DNA from: Rhodocyclaceae bacterium
Lineage (GTDB): Bacteria; Pseudomonadota; Gammaproteobacteria; Burkholderiales; Rhodocyclaceae
Direction of reading: 5' to 3'
DNA length: 42,085 bases
Assembly: GCA_024709955.1 (NCBI GenBank)
Contig: JANJVS010000070.1
Span: 1 to 42,085, forward strand
Shown: piece by piece, positions 1-9,484 of the stretch
Numbering within the stretch: position 1 is the stretch's first letter
Layout: every line of letters begins with the position of its first letter
Notes under the pieces: generated by a model
The model's input: the letters and a program-made list of their open reading frames with translations, nothing else
Database searches by the model: none
Told to the model about the DNA's origin: nothing
Program-made: the position numbers and the translations under genes

Positions 1-30
1 AACCCGTCGCCAGCCGAAGAGAACCGCGCA

Positions 31-1449
31 ATGTCCAACGAGATCGAGCAAGACGACGAGGCTTTCGCTGAGGCCACGCTGATCCAGGCCATCGAGAACC
101 AGCTGGAGGCCGGCGAGCAGGCGCGCGCCGCCCTCGACGCCCTGCGCGGGCAGTGGGGCCCGCACGAGCGCAACATCGCGCTGCTGCTGGCGGCCGCCGG
201 CGAACCGACGCCGGCCGGCGGGGATGCCGCCGCCACCCCGCGGATCGGCGCCACGGCGGGCATCGACGCCGCCCCCGCGCGCCACGGCAAGGAATACGCG
301 CGCGCCCTCGAGGGCCGCGAACTGCGCACCGGCATCGCCGCCGTGCTCGGCTCCCTCGCCCTCGGCCTGCTGGTGCTGATGTTCAAGGTATTCAACGACG
401 ACGCCGTCGCGCGCCAGGCCGAGACCGAGCGCCAGCGCCGCGCCGCCGAGGCGACCAAGGACGCCACCCAGGAGGCGATCCTGCGGCTGATGAACGAAAT
501 GGGCGACCTCGCCGGCGGCGACCTCACCGCGCGCGCCACCGTCACCGAGGACATCACCGGCGCGATCGCCGATTCGGTGAACTACGCCATCGAGGAACTC
601 GCCGTGCTGGTCAAGCGCATCAACGATGCCGCCGCACGCGTGGACCTCGCCACGCGCGACGCCCAGGCCACCGCGGAAACCCTGCTCGCCGCCTCGGACC
701 GCCAGTCGGAGGAGATCCGCGACGCCGGCGCCCAGGTGCTGACGCTGGCCGACTCGCTCACCGCCGTCTCGCAGCGCGCCGGCGAGACCGCCGACGTCGC
801 GCGCTCATCGCTGACCGCCGCCGACAAGGGCGACGCCGCCGTGGCCGACGCCATCGCCGGCATGAACGACATCCGCGGCCAGATCCAGGAAACCTCGAAG
901 CGCATCAAGCGCCTCGGCGAATCCTCCCAGGAGATCGACGAGATCGTCGAGCTGATCACCGACATCACCGCGCAGACCAACGTGCTGGCCCTCAACGCGG
1001 CGATCCAGGCCGCCAGCGCCGGCGCCGCCGGGCGCGGCTTCGCCGTCGTCGCCGAGGAAGTGCAGCGGCTCGCCGAGCGCTCCGCCGAAGCGACCCACGA
1101 GATCGCCGCCATCGTCAAGACCATCCAGGCCGACACCCACGACGCCGTCGCCGCGATGGAGCATTCGACGCGCGGCGTCGTCGAGGGCGCGCGCCGTTCC
1201 GACGCCGCCGGCCAGGCGCTCGCCGAGATCCGCGCGGTGACGACGCGCCTCGCCACGCTGATCGAGGCGATCGCCGCCGACATCCGGCAGCAGGGGCAGG
1301 TCGCGCGCCGTGTCGCCGAGGCCATGCAGGGCATCCTGCGCATCACCGAGGAGACCTCCGCCGGCACGCGCCGCAGCGCCGGCTCGGTGGGCGAACTCGC
1401 CGCCCTCGCCGAAGAGCTCAAGGGCTCCGTCGCGGGCTTCAAGGTATGA
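31..1449 (+). CDS. pilJ: PilJ-type methyl-accepting chemotaxis transducer lacking the usual sensor domain
   Basis: Cytoplasmic signalling part of a type IV pilus chemotaxis receptor. One clear membrane segment lies at about residues 101-121, followed by a HAMP-like stretch (about 150-197, with [15 protein letters not shown] and [14 protein letters not shown]) and an MCP signalling domain whose hairpin tip contains [16 protein letters not shown] (around 310-325). From residue 150 on it reads very like Pseudomonas PilJ. Known PilJ proteins are near 680 residues with two membrane segments enclosing a periplasmic PilJ domain. Here the 100 residues before the membrane segment are instead a short helical acidic piece (1-50) and an Ala/Pro/Gly-rich linker, so no periplasmic sensor is seen. 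The reading frame stays open to base 1, so an upstream start outside the window cannot be excluded, and no strong ribosome site precedes the ATG. chpA follows in the same direction. PilJ family membership is sure; the N-terminus is not. Confidence 0.85.
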   Translation: MSNEIEQDDEAFAEATLIQAIENQLEAGEQARAALDALRGQWGPHERNIALLLAAAGEPTPAGGDAAATPRIGATAGIDAAPARHGKEYARALEGRELRTGIAAVLGSLALGLLVLMFKVFNDDAVARQAETERQRRAAEATKDATQEAILRLMNEMGDLAGGDLTARATVTEDITGAIADSVNYAIEELAVLVKRINDAAARVDLATRDAQATAETLLAASDRQSEEIRDAGAQVLTLADSLTAVSQRAGETADVARSSLTAADKGDAAVADAIAGMNDIRGQIQETSKRIKRLGESSQEIDEIVELITDITAQTNVLALNAAIQAASAGAAGRGFAVVAEEVQRLAERSAEATHEIAAIVKTIQADTHDAVAAMEHSTRGVVEGARRSDAAGQALAEIRAVTTRLATLIEAIAADIRQQGQVARRVAEAMQGILRITEETSAGTRRSAGSVGELAALAEELKGSVAGFKV

Positions 1450-1521
1450 ACTGGATGACCCGCCCCCGCCCAGCCACCCCCTCGCGGGGGAGATGGCTTG
1501 CGGCTCGCTACGCTCGACTAT

Positions 1522-1575
1522 TACGGGGAGCGCCAATTTTCGGACAGGGCGGGTTGCGGCTTCGCCGCGTGCCGC
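1522..1575 (+). repeat. Intergenic structured repeat element, copy A core
   Basis: This 54-base block aligns without gaps to the minus strand of 21889-21942 with 41 of 54 identical bases, counted by eye. Shared words are ACGGGGAG, GCCAATTT, GGTTGCG and GCGTGCCGC. It contains a small stem-loop, GCGGC (1556-1560), loop TTC, GCCGC (1564-1568). In the other copy the stem is GCGCC/GGCGC, so the middle pair is switched from G-C to C-G with pairing kept. Weaker similarity extends upstream to about 1457. In both places the block is followed by a copy of the 25-base repeat in the same relative orientation. Confidence 0.65.
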
Positions 1576-1732
1576 TTTTTCTTGGGGGCCGCGCGGGAGC
1601 GTCGCGCCTCGGAACGTGCGCAGCGGTGCGCGGCTACGATTCGGCTCCACTGTGCAGCTTCGCAGGCACGGGCGTTGCGCCGAATCCCCGGCGGAAAAGC
1701 TTTTTGGAGCGTGCTCCGAATAGGCATCGCGC

Positions 1733-1757
1733 TACCGTCTTGTCAGCGCCGACTTTT
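1733..1757 (+). repeat. Dispersed 25-base repeat, copy 1
   Basis: Copy of the dispersed repeat whose consensus is CACCGTCCCGCC followed directly by AGCGCCGACTTTT; 21 of 25 bases match. It lies in the leader between pilJ and chpA, ending 23 bases before the chpA start. Confidence 0.7.
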
Positions 1758-1780
1758 ATGGTGCTTCAGTTGGGGTCCGA

Positions 1781-4700
1781 ATGAACGCCCCTGCCTTCGA
1801 CACCGGCACGCTGTCCTGGGTCAAGGACGAGATCGATCTCGCCCTGGCACGGGCGGGCGATGCCCTGGCGCGCCATGCCGCCGCGCCGGACGATCCGCTG
1901 CCGCTGGGGGAGGCGCGCGGCCACCTGCACCAGGCCTGCGGCGCGCTGACCCTGGTCGGCCTCGCCGGCGTCACCCACTTCGCCGAGACCGTCGAGGCGC
2001 GCCTCGCCGAACTCGCGGCGCGCGCGGCGGTGGACGTGGTGACCGTGGGCGCCGCCGCCGGCGCCGCCATCGCCGCGCTGCGACGCTATCTCGACGAGCT
2101 GATGGCCGGCCACCCCGACCAGCCGCTGCGCCTGTTCCCGGCCTACAAGGCGCTGGCCCTCGCCGCCGGCCAGCCGGCACCCTCGCCCCTCGCCCTGTTC
2201 TTCCCCGACCTCGGCCTGCGTCCGCCACGCCGCGAGGGCGCGCCGGCGCCGCTGTCGCTGCCGCGCCTCAAGGCGCTGCGCTTCGGCTTCGCGCGCGGCC
2301 TCGCCAAGTGGCGCGCCGGCGAGCCGCGCGGCCTCGTCGAAATGCGCAACGCCCTGGCCAGCGTCGAACAGGGCCTCGACCAGCCCGCCGCGCGCACGCT
2401 CTGGTGGGTCGCCCTCGCCTGGCTCGATTCCCCGGCCGCGCACTCCGCCCAGGCCGACGCCGCCGCCCTGCTGGACGGCCTCGACGCCCGCCTGGACATG
2501 CTGGCGAACGGCGCCGCGCCGGAGGAAGCCCCCGCCGCGCTGATGAAGGGCCTGCTGCACGGCATCGCCGTCGCCCCGCCGGGCGGCGAGCATCTCGAAT
2601 GCGTGCGCGCCGCCTACCGGCTCGCCGACCTCGTCCCGGGCGAAGGCGCCGCCGTCGAGACGCGCCGCGAGGCCTGCCGCGCGCCCCTCGCCACGGCGAT
2701 GGAAGAGTGGGAGAACTTCGCCCGCGGCGCGGCCATCGCGCTGATGCGCTTCCACGACGTCTCGCTGCTGCTCGCCGCCTCGGCGCGCGACAGCGGCGAC
2801 ACCGAACTGGCGCGGCTCACCGAGGCCATCGCCGACTTCGCGGCCTGGCTGCGCCGCCAGCCGGAACGCGCCGACCACGCCCTCGCCCTCGAGGTCGCCG
2901 GCGCCCTGGTGCTGGTGGAGGACGCCATCGAACAGGAAGGCGCGCGCAACCCGACCGACGAGCCGCTGTTCGCCGCCGCCGTGACGGCCGAGATCGGCCG
3001 CCTCGCCGCGATCCGCTCCGGCGCCGCGGCGCCCCAGCCCGCCGGCCGCCAGCGCTGGCGCGAGCATCTGCTCGCCGGCCAGGTCGGCCGCGAGGTGGGC
3101 GTCAATCTCGGCGCCGTCGAGTCCATGCTCGACGCCTACTTCCAGTCCCCCGCGCGGAGCGACGAACTGCCGGCCGCCCAGGCCCTGCTGCACCAGGCCG
3201 CCGGCGCCCTGCGCCTGCTCGGCGAGGAGCCCGCGGCGCGGCTGGCGGCGGCGCTCGAAGGCCAGGTCGCCGACTGCGCGGCGGGCGTCGGCGATCCCGC
3301 CGGCTTCCCGCGCATCGCCGACGCCCTGGCGACCCTCGCCCAGTTCGCCGACTCCCTGGCGCGCGGCCAGCCCGACCGCCAGCTGCTCCCCGGCGCCGCC
3401 CCGGCGGCGGAGCCCGCGGCGGCCGCGCCGGTGCCGGCGCCCGCCGCCGACCACGTCGGGCGCGACGACGAACTGCTCGCGATCTTCACCGAAGAGGCCC
3501 ACGAAGTGCTCGCCGCGCTGGCCGCCGCGCAGCCGGTGCTGGCCGCCAACCCCGCCGACCGCGCCGCCCTGACGGCGCTGCGACGCGGCTTCCACACCCT
3601 CAAGGGCAGCGGCCGCATGGTCAAGCTCGATGCGCTCGGCGAGGCGGCCTATGCGGTCGAGCGCCTGCTCAACCGCTGGCTCGACGAGCGCCGGCCCGCC
3701 GACGCCGAGCTTCAGGCGATCGTCGAGACCGGCCGGCGGCTGTGCGCCGACTGGGTGGACGCCATCGAACGCCAGGGCGCCGCCCCCGATCCCGCCGCCC
3801 TGCTGGCCCGCTGCGCTGCCCTGCAGGCCGCCGCCCATCCCGCGCCGGCGCCAGCCACCGTCCCGCCGGAACCGACTTTTGCCGCCGCGCCGGCCAAGGA
3901 GGTCGTGACCATCGGCGCGCTGAGCATCTCGCCGACGCTCTACAAGCTCTACGTCGAGGAGGCGCGGGGCCATGTCGCCACGCTGCGCCGCGAGCTTTCC
4001 GGCCCGGCCGGCGTGCCCGCGCGCGAGACGATCCGCGCCGCCCACACCCTCGCCGGCATTTCCGCCGGTACCGGCTTCCCGCCGGTGCAGGCCCTCGCCC
4101 ACGCGCTGGAGAACGCCCTGGTGCGCCATTCGCTGGCGCGCGCCGCCCCCGACGAGTCGGCACGCATGCTGCTGGCGCGCACCGTCGGCGCCCTCGAAGG
4201 CATGGTCGGCGCGATCGCCGAACGGCGCTTCCCTGCCGACGAGAACACGCTCGCCGCCGACCTCGAGGCCCTGCGCACCGCTCCGGTCGCGGCGCCCGCC
4301 GCGCCGGAACCCTCGCCCCTCGCCGAGCACCGCCGGTCGCGGCCGGCCGACGAGGTGGATCCGCAGCTCGCCGCGCTGTTCCTCGAAGAAGCCGACGAGC
4401 AGCTGCGCGAGCTCGCCGAGGACCTGCGCGCGTGGCGCGCGGCGCCGGAACAGGCGGAAACCGGCCGACGCCTGGCGCGCCTGCTGCACACCTTCAAGGG
4501 CGGCGCGCGCATGTGCGGCGCGATGGGCCTCGGCGAACTCGCCCACGGCATGGAAACCCGCGTCGAGCAGGCCCTCGCCGGCGGCGGCGCGACCGCCGCC
4601 GTGTGCGACGGCCTCGACGCCTCCCTCGACCGCGCCAGCCAGCTGGTCGCCGGCCTGCGCCAGCCGGCGAGCGCCCCGCGCCCGGCGCCGGCGCCGACGC

Positions 4701-6526
4701 CGGAGGCCGCGCCGGCCACTCCCGCCGCGAGCGAAACGGGACCGGCGGTGCTGCTGCGCGTGCGCGCCGACCTCATCGACCGCCTGGTCGGCGAGGCCGG
4801 CGAGATGGCGATCGCCCGCAGCCGCATCGAAGGCAGCCTGCGCGGCTTCAGGGGCGCGCTGCTCGACCTGACCGAGAACGTCGCGCGCCTGCGCGGCCAG
4901 CTGCGCGAATTCGAGATCCACGCCGAGTCGCGCATGCAGTCGCAACTCGGCGGCGACGAGTCGCGGCGGCGCGACTTCGACCCGCTCGAATTCGACCGCT
5001 TCACGCGCCTGCAGGAACTCACGCGCATGATGGCGGAGAGCGTGGACGACGTGGCGACCGTGCAGCACGCGCTGCTGCGCCAGCTCGACGTCGCCAACGA
5101 GGCGCTCGCCGCCCAGTCGCGCCAGAATCGCGAGCTGTCCCATGCGCTGCTGCGCGCGCGCATGGTGCCCTTCGCCACCGTCGCCGAGCGCCTGCACCGC
5201 GTGGTGCGCCAGACCGCCAAGGAGCTCGGCCGCCAGGCCAACCTCGACATCAAGGGCGGCGACACGCCCGCCGACCGCGGCGTGCTCGAACGCATGCTCG
5301 GCCCGCTCGAACACCTGCTGCGCAACGCCGTCGCCCACGGCATCGAGGCGCCGGCGGCGCGGCGCGCCGCCGGCAAGCCCGAGCTCGGCCAGATCACCCT
5401 GACGATCGCCCCCGGCGACAACGACATCACCCTCGCCCTGAGCGACGACGGCCACGGCCTCGACTTCGCCGCGATCCGCGCGCGCGCGGCGGAGCGCGGC
5501 CTGCTGGCGCCGGACGCCGCCACCGAGACGGAACTGGCCGAGCTGATCTTCCGGCCCGGTTTCTCCACCGCCGCGCAGGTGAACGAGATCGCCGGCCGCG
5601 GCGTCGGCCTCGACGTGGTGCGCAACGAGGTCGCCCAGCTCGGCGGCCGCGTCGAGGTCGGCAGCCAGCCCGGCCAGGGCACGCGCTTCGACATCGTCCT
5701 GCCGCTGACCCTGGCGGTGATCCCGGTGATGGTGGTCGAGGTCGACGGTCGCGCCTGGGCGATTCCCGCCACGATGGTCGAGGAGGCGCGCGAGCTGTCC
5801 GTCGAGGAAACCGCCGCGCTGCGCGCCGAAGGCGGCATCGCGCGCGGCGGCCGGCACTATCCGCGCCACGGCATCCCCGAGCTCTACGGCATGGCGCGCG
5901 CGACGCCGGAAAAACCGCACTGCTGGGTGCTGCTGCTGAAGAGCGGCGGCAGCCAGGTCGCCCTCGAAGTCGACGCGCTGACGCAGAGCCAGGAGGTGGT
6001 GGTCAAGCCCCTCGGCGACCAGCTCGCGCGCGTGCCCGGCCTCACCGGCGCCACGGTGCTCGGCGACGGCGCGGTGGCGCTGATCGTGAACCCGGTCGCG
6101 CTGGCGCAGCGCGACTTCGCGCCCGCCTACGCCGCGACCACCCCGGCGCCGGTCGCGGCGACGCCGACCATCATGGTGGTGGACGACTCGCTGACCGTGC
6201 GCAAGATCACCGGCCGCCTGCTGGAACGCGCGGGCTACCGCGTGACCACCGCCAAGGACGGCGTCGACGCCATGGAACAGCTGGAACACGCGCTGCCCGA
6301 CGTCATGCTCGCCGACATCGAGATGCCGCGCATGGACGGCTTCGAGCTGGTGCGCGCGCTGCGCGCCGCGCCGCGCCTGGCCACGTTGCCGGTAATCATG
6401 ATCACCTCGCGCAGCGCCGACAAGCATCGCCAGGTGGCCGCCGAGCTCGGCGTCGAGCACTACCTCGGCAAGCCCTACGACGATGCCGAACTGCTCGCCC
6501 TGATCGCCGGGCTGGTCGGGCGATGA
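1781..6526 (+). CDS. chpA: ChpA/PilL-type hybrid CheA histidine kinase with several Hpt domains and a C-terminal receiver
   Basis: Kinase of the Pil-Chp chemosensory system, which controls twitching motility and surface responses in related bacteria. In the 1581 residues I see: two degenerate Hpt-like segments (His around 50, HLHQACGALTLVG, and His 471, LHQAAGALRLLG); an Hpt with a canonical HTLKGSGRM (His 605); one with HTLAG (His 755); one with HTFKGGARM (His 903); a CheA dimerisation/catalytic core from about 990 with N-box LLRNAVAHG (Asn 1182) and G-box GRGVGLDVV near 1272; a CheW-like domain about 1310-1430; and a receiver from about 1464 with VVDDS and phospho-acceptor Asp 1512 (ADIEMPRMDG). 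No membrane segments, so it is cytoplasmic. Pseudomonas ChpA is longer (about 2470) with more Hpt modules. Ala/Pro-rich linkers separate the domains, and one of them is partly encoded by a copy of the 25-base repeat (3856-3880). It overlaps the next gene by four bases. Confidence 0.93.
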   Translation: MNAPAFDTGTLSWVKDEIDLALARAGDALARHAAAPDDPLPLGEARGHLHQACGALTLVGLAGVTHFAETVEARLAELAARAAVDVVTVGAAAGAAIAALRRYLDELMAGHPDQPLRLFPAYKALALAAGQPAPSPLALFFPDLGLRPPRREGAPAPLSLPRLKALRFGFARGLAKWRAGEPRGLVEMRNALASVEQGLDQPAARTLWWVALAWLDSPAAHSAQADAAALLDGLDARLDMLANGAAPEEAPAALMKGLLHGIAVAPPGGEHLECVRAAYRLADLVPGEGAAVETRREACRAPLATAMEEWENFARGAAIALMRFHDVSLLLAASARDSGDTELARLTEAIADFAAWLRRQPERADHALALEVAGALVLVEDAIEQEGARNPTDEPLFAAAVTAEIGRLAAIRSGAAAPQPAGRQRWREHLLAGQVGREVGVNLGAVESMLDAYFQSPARSDELPAAQALLHQAAGALRLLGEEPAARLAAALEGQVADCAAGVGDPAGFPRIADALATLAQFADSLARGQPDRQLLPGAAPAAEPAAAAPVPAPAADHVGRDDELLAIFTEEAHEVLAALAAAQPVLAANPADRAALTALRRGFHTLKGSGRMVKLDALGEAAYAVERLLNRWLDERRPADAELQAIVETGRRLCADWVDAIERQGAAPDPAALLARCAALQAAAHPAPAPATVPPEPTFAAAPAKEVVTIGALSISPTLYKLYVEEARGHVATLRRELSGPAGVPARETIRAAHTLAGISAGTGFPPVQALAHALENALVRHSLARAAPDESARMLLARTVGALEGMVGAIAERRFPADENTLAADLEALRTAPVAAPAAPEPSPLAEHRRSRPADEVDPQLAALFLEEADEQLRELAEDLRAWRAAPEQAETGRRLARLLHTFKGGARMCGAMGLGELAHGMETRVEQALAGGGATAAVCDGLDASLDRASQLVAGLRQPASAPRPAPAPTPEAAPATPAASETGPAVLLRVRADLIDRLVGEAGEMAIARSRIEGSLRGFRGALLDLTENVARLRGQLREFEIHAESRMQSQLGGDESRRRDFDPLEFDRFTRLQELTRMMAESVDDVATVQHALLRQLDVANEALAAQSRQNRELSHALLRARMVPFATVAERLHRVVRQTAKELGRQANLDIKGGDTPADRGVLERMLGPLEHLLRNAVAHGIEAPAARRAAGKPELGQITLTIAPGDNDITLALSDDGHGLDFAAIRARAAERGLLAPDAATETELAELIFRPGFSTAAQVNEIAGRGVGLDVVRNEVAQLGGRVEVGSQPGQGTRFDIVLPLTLAVIPVMVVEVDGRAWAIPATMVEEARELSVEETAALRAEGGIARGGRHYPRHGIPELYGMARATPEKPHCWVLLLKSGGSQVALEVDALTQSQEVVVKPLGDQLARVPGLTGATVLGDGAVALIVNPVALAQRDFAPAYAATTPAPVAATPTIMVVDDSLTVRKITGRLLERAGYRVTTAKDGVDAMEQLEHALPDVMLADIEMPRMDGFELVRALRAAPRLATLPVIMITSRSADKHRQVAAELGVEHYLGKPYDDAELLALIAGLVGR
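3856..3880 (+). repeat. Dispersed 25-base repeat, copy 2 (inside chpA)
   Basis: 22 of 25 bases match the consensus. It is translated as TVPPEPTF in the Pro/Ala-rich linker before the Hpt domain with His 755, a place where an insertion would be tolerated. Confidence 0.55.
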
Positions 6527-7008
6527 AGCGCCGGTCGGCGGCGCTGCTGTGCGCGCTGCTCCTCGCCCTGCCCGCCACCGCCCAGGTGACCAAGTGGGTC
6601 GACGCCGACGGTCGCGTGCATTACGGCGACCGGCCACCGGCGGGCAAGGCCATCAGCACGGCGCCGCTGCGCGGCACGCTCTCGGTCGGCGACGGCATGA
6701 CCGTGGTGGAGCAGGAATTCCAGTCGGCGCCCGCGCCCGCCAAGCCGGTCGCCCTGCCGCTGCCGCGCCGCGGCGAAATCTGGATCTACACCACCCCGCG
6801 CTGCCGCTATTGCCGCATCGCCAAGGAGCACATGCTGCTCAAGGGCCTCAAGTTCGCCGAGAAGGACATCACGGCAAACCCGCGCCACCAGGCCGAGTTC
6901 AAGGCCCTCGGCGGGCGCGGCGTGCCGGTCACACTGGCCGGCGCCAGGCGTTTCGACGGCTACCGCGAGGAGGGCTTCGAAGCCTTCCTCAAGTCGGCGG
7001 GTTTTTGA
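6523..7008 (+). CDS. Secreted DUF4124-glutaredoxin fusion protein
   Basis: 161 residues starting at an ATG that overlaps the chpA stop by ATGA, which fixes the start and suggests translational coupling. Residues 1-21 are a signal peptide ending in ATAQ. A DUF4124 module follows (VTKWVDADGRVHYGDRPP, 22-40). After a Pro/Ala linker, a glutaredoxin-like domain begins at about 85 (IWIYTTPRCRYC, Cys 94 and Cys 97), with the cis-proline loop GVPV at 133-136. The predicted place is the periplasm or outer envelope, where a CxxC glutaredoxin fold could act in thiol-disulfide exchange; the substrate is unknown. Its last 20 bases overlap the end of the convergent photolyase gene. The domain calls are firm and the role is open. 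Confidence 0.85.
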   Translation: MKRRSAALLCALLLALPATAQVTKWVDADGRVHYGDRPPAGKAISTAPLRGTLSVGDGMTVVEQEFQSAPAPAKPVALPLPRRGEIWIYTTPRCRYCRIAKEHMLLKGLKFAEKDITANPRHQAEFKALGGRGVPVTLAGARRFDGYREEGFEAFLKSAGF

Positions 7009-8422
7009 GCCTGCCGTAGCGCGCCAGCGTGCGCTCCCGTGCCCGCGCGTGATCCACCAGCGGCGCCGGATAGCCGGCCGGCGGCGACGCCATGCGCCAG
7101 GGCGCGTGGATGAACTTGTCGGGCACGTCCGCGAGCTCGGGCAGGTAGCGGCGGATGAACTTGCCCTGCGGATCGAACTTTTCCGACTGGGTCACCGGAT
7201 TGAAGATGCGGAACCAGGGCTGGGCATCGCAGCCGGTGGACGCGCACCATTGCCAGCCGCCGTTGTTGGCGGCGAGGTCGTAGTCGAGCAGCCAGTCGGC
7301 GAAATGCGCCGCGCCCAGGCGCCAGTCGATGCCGAGGTCCTTGACCAGGAAGGAGGCGCTCACCATGCGCAGCCGGTTGTGCATCCAGCCGCTTTGCAGC
7401 AGCTGGCGCTGGGCCGCATCCACCAGCGGATAGCCGGTGCGCCCTTCCCGCCAGGCGGCGAGGAGTTCCGGCGCTTCGTCCCAGACGAGCGCGTCGCACT
7501 CGCGCCGCCAGCAATGGTCCACGACGTCGGGACGCCACCAGAGCACCATCTGGTAGAACTCGCGCCAGATCAGCTCGCCCAGCCAGGTCTCGGCACCCTT
7601 GCCGTCCGGCAGCAGGCTTGCCGCATGGGCGGCGGCGACGAGCTGGCGGATCGACACCGTGCCGCAGCGCAGGTGCGGCGAGAGGTAGGAGACGCCCTTG
7701 AGGGCGGGGAAGTCGCGCTGCTCGTGGTAGCGGTCGATGCGGTCGAGGAAGTCGTCGAGCAGCGCCGCGCCGCCCGCCATGCCGGGGGGCATGCGCAGCT
7801 CGGCCAGGTCGGTGGGCGCGAAGCCCAGGGCCGGCAAACTCGGTGCTGATGAGACGGTGGCAGGCGACACGAACTGTCCTGGCCGCGCCGTGCAGTCGTG
7901 CGCGACGAGATCGGCCGGCGTCAGGCGCGCCCGCCAGGCGCGCGCATAGGGCGTGAACACCGCGAAGGGCGTGCCGGCCTGGGTGAGGATCTCGGCGCGC
8001 TCGAAGATCACCTGGTCCTTGCAGTCGCGGAAGACGCGGCCGTCCGCCGCGAGGGCCGCCGCCACCGCCGCGTCGCGCACCCGCGCGGCGGGCTCGTGAT
8101 CGCGGTTGGCGTACACGGCGGCGGCGCCGAGCCCGGCCGCGAGGCGCGGAATCTCATCGACCGCGCGGCCGTGGCGCACGATCAGCCCGCCGCCCCTGGC
8201 GCGCAGCGCGGCGTCCAGTGCGGCGACGCAGTTCAGGATGAACTCGACGCGCCGGTCGGCGACCAGCCCGCGGCGCAGCAGCGGGTCGAGGAGGTCGGTA
8301 TCGAAGACGAAGGCGCAATGCACCCGGGCATGCCGGCGCAGGGCCAGGCTCAGGGCGGCGTGGTCGAAGTCGCGCAGATCGCGGCGGAACCAGACCAGGG
8401 CGGAAGTGTCGTCGGCGGTCAT
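6989..8422 (-). CDS. phrB: Deoxyribodipyrimidine photolyase (class I CPD photolyase)
   Basis: Light-driven repair of cyclobutane pyrimidine dimers using FAD. 477 residues, the usual length. The N-terminal alpha/beta antenna domain starts with LVWFRRDLRDFDHAAL. The helical FAD domain has the family signatures GRTGYPLVDAAQRQL, SGWMHNRLRMVSASFLVKDL, DYDLAANNGGWQWCASTGCDAQPWFRIFNP, and a C-terminal FDPQGKFIRRYLPEL. These cover FAD and substrate contacts and tryptophans of the electron chain. The linker between the two domains (ATVSSAPSLPA) is encoded by a diverged copy of the 25-base repeat. The gene ends inside the 3' end of the DUF4124-glutaredoxin gene and is divergent from yqgE with 50 bases between starts. 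Confidence 0.95.
   Translation of the reverse strand: MTADDTSALVWFRRDLRDFDHAALSLALRRHARVHCAFVFDTDLLDPLLRRGLVADRRVEFILNCVAALDAALRARGGGLIVRHGRAVDEIPRLAAGLGAAAVYANRDHEPAARVRDAAVAAALAADGRVFRDCKDQVIFERAEILTQAGTPFAVFTPYARAWRARLTPADLVAHDCTARPGQFVSPATVSSAPSLPALGFAPTDLAELRMPPGMAGGAALLDDFLDRIDRYHEQRDFPALKGVSYLSPHLRCGTVSIRQLVAAAHAASLLPDGKGAETWLGELIWREFYQMVLWWRPDVVDHCWRRECDALVWDEAPELLAAWREGRTGYPLVDAAQRQLLQSGWMHNRLRMVSASFLVKDLGIDWRLGAAHFADWLLDYDLAANNGGWQWCASTGCDAQPWFRIFNPVTQSEKFDPQGKFIRRYLPELADVPDKFIHAPWRMASPPAGYPAPLVDHARARERTLARYGRLKNPPT
7835..7859 (-). repeat. Dispersed 25-base repeat, copy 3 (inside phrB, diverged)
   Basis: 19 of 25 bases match on the minus strand. It is read in the same frame as the chpA copy, here as TVSSAPSL, and lies in the interdomain linker of the photolyase. 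Weaker than the other copies, but it shares the CACCGAG variant with the copy at 36681. Confidence 0.4.
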
Positions 8423-8455
8423 CGGGCACAGGGGAAAAACCGGGCGTCGACAGAT

Positions 8456-8461
8456 TACAAT
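8456..8461 (+). promoter_or_regulatory. Possible -10 box for yqgE
   Basis: TACAAT matches the sigma-70 -10 box at five of six positions and sits 11 bases before the yqgE ATG, which has no visible Shine-Dalgarno sequence. Initiation here would give a leader of only about five bases. No good -35 box is seen. Confidence 0.3.
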
Positions 8462-8472
8462 GAGCGCCGACC

Positions 8473-9054
8473 ATGGATATCACCAACACCTCCCACCTCG
8501 CCAATCATTTCCTGATCGCCATGCCCGCCATGACCGATCCGAACTTCGCGCGCACGCTCACCTACGTCTGCGAGCACAACGCCGAGGGCGCGCTGGGCAT
8601 CATCGTGAACCGGCCCATCGAGATGAGCCTCGGCTCGCTGTTCGAGCGCGTCGGCATGCCGCTGCCGCCCGGCCCTCGGCAGGACCAGTACAACGAGCAG
8701 CCGGTGTTCTTCGGCGGCCCGGTGCAGACCGACCGCGGCTTCGTGCTGCACCGTCCGCGCGGCGACTGGCAGTCGACCCTGCGCATCACCGAGGAGATCG
8801 GCCTGACCAGCTCGCGCGACATCCTGCAGGCGATGAGCGAGGACGGCGCGCCGAGCGACGTGCTGGTCTCCCTCGGTTACGCCGGCTGGGCGGCCGGCCA
8901 GCTCGAATGGGAGCTCTCCCAGAACGCCTGGCTCACCGTCACCGCCGACCCCTCGATCATCTTCTCCCTGCCGCCCGAGGAGCGCCTGCCGGCGGCGATG
9001 CACCTGCTCGGCGTCGACTTCTCCAATCTCTCCGAAGTCGCGGGACATGCCTGA
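8473..9054 (+). CDS. yqgE: YqgE/AlgH family protein (DUF179)
   Basis: 193 residues, full length for the family. The family signature is clear at the N-terminus: [23 protein letters not shown], then ALGIIVNRP, and later [15 protein letters not shown] and [16 protein letters not shown]. The molecular role of YqgE is not settled; related proteins were linked to alginate regulation (AlgH). In many proteobacteria it is next to yqgF, as here, where the two overlap by eight bases. The start is the only ATG consistent with the family N-terminus, though no ribosome site precedes it. Confidence 0.93.
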   Translation: MDITNTSHLANHFLIAMPAMTDPNFARTLTYVCEHNAEGALGIIVNRPIEMSLGSLFERVGMPLPPGPRQDQYNEQPVFFGGPVQTDRGFVLHRPRGDWQSTLRITEEIGLTSSRDILQAMSEDGAPSDVLVSLGYAGWAAGQLEWELSQNAWLTVTADPSIIFSLPPEERLPAAMHLLGVDFSNLSEVAGHA

Positions 9055-9478
9055 CTCGGAAACGGTCATGGCCTTCGATTTCGGCGAGCAGCGCATCGGC
9101 GTCGCCATCGGCGAGACCCTGCTCGGCCAGGCGCGCGCGCTGGCCACGGTCGCCGAATCCGCCAACGACCGCCGCTTCGCCGCCATCGGCAGGCTGATCG
9201 CCGAATGGCGGCCGGCGCGCCTCGTCGTCGGCCTGCCGCGCCACATCGACGACGCCGAGCATGAATTCGCCGCCCGCTGCGAGCGCTTCGCGCGCCAGCT
9301 CGAGGGCCGCTACCGGCTGCCGGTGGAAATGGCCGACGAGCGCTACTCTTCCGCCATCGCCGAAACGCGGTTGTCAGGGGACAAGCGCAAGCTCAAGGCG
9401 CAACTCGACGCCGCCGCCGCCGCCGTCATCCTGCAAGCCTGGTTCGACCAACACAACAGCATCCATAGCCCAGCCTAG
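9047..9478 (+). CDS. ruvX: YqgF/RuvX family: pre-16S rRNA nuclease
   Basis: RNase H-fold nuclease of about 140 residues that in E. coli trims the 5' end of 16S rRNA; older annotation calls it a putative Holliday junction resolvase. The first acidic residue of the active site is in [13 protein letters not shown] (residues 8-20); further conserved blocks are VVGLP, DERYSS and the C-terminal [15 protein letters not shown], which carries the last acidic residue. The start at 9047 overlaps yqgE by eight bases; the ATG at 9068 is an alternative that would still keep the catalytic block. Likely cotranscribed with yqgE, pyrR and pyrB. Confidence 0.93.
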   Translation: MPDSETVMAFDFGEQRIGVAIGETLLGQARALATVAESANDRRFAAIGRLIAEWRPARLVVGLPRHIDDAEHEFAARCERFARQLEGRYRLPVEMADERYSSAIAETRLSGDKRKLKAQLDAAAAAVILQAWFDQHNSIHSPA

Positions 9479-9484
9479 ACCGCC

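Larger units (their letters stand above)
1450..1780. other. 331-bp intergenic region holding a structured repeat element
   Basis: No convincing gene lies between pilJ and chpA. The stretch begins with a C-rich/G-rich segment, contains a 54-base block (1522-1575) that recurs in inverse orientation at 21889-21942, and ends with a copy of the dispersed 25-base repeat (1733-1757). The long plus-strand frame that crosses it runs antisense-like through chpA in another frame and has arginine-rich shadow composition. I see no clear promoter. Confidence 0.7.

Noticed and set aside
1766-6637. 1623-codon minus-strand frame opposite chpA
   Set aside because: Glycine/arginine-rich composition with no recognisable domain; a product of the G+C-rich third positions of chpA.
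1498-7008. Very long plus-strand frame of 1836 codons
   Set aside because: It is arginine/proline-rich shadow coding over chpA in another frame. Only its last part (6523-7008) is a real gene, with its own ATG and signal peptide.
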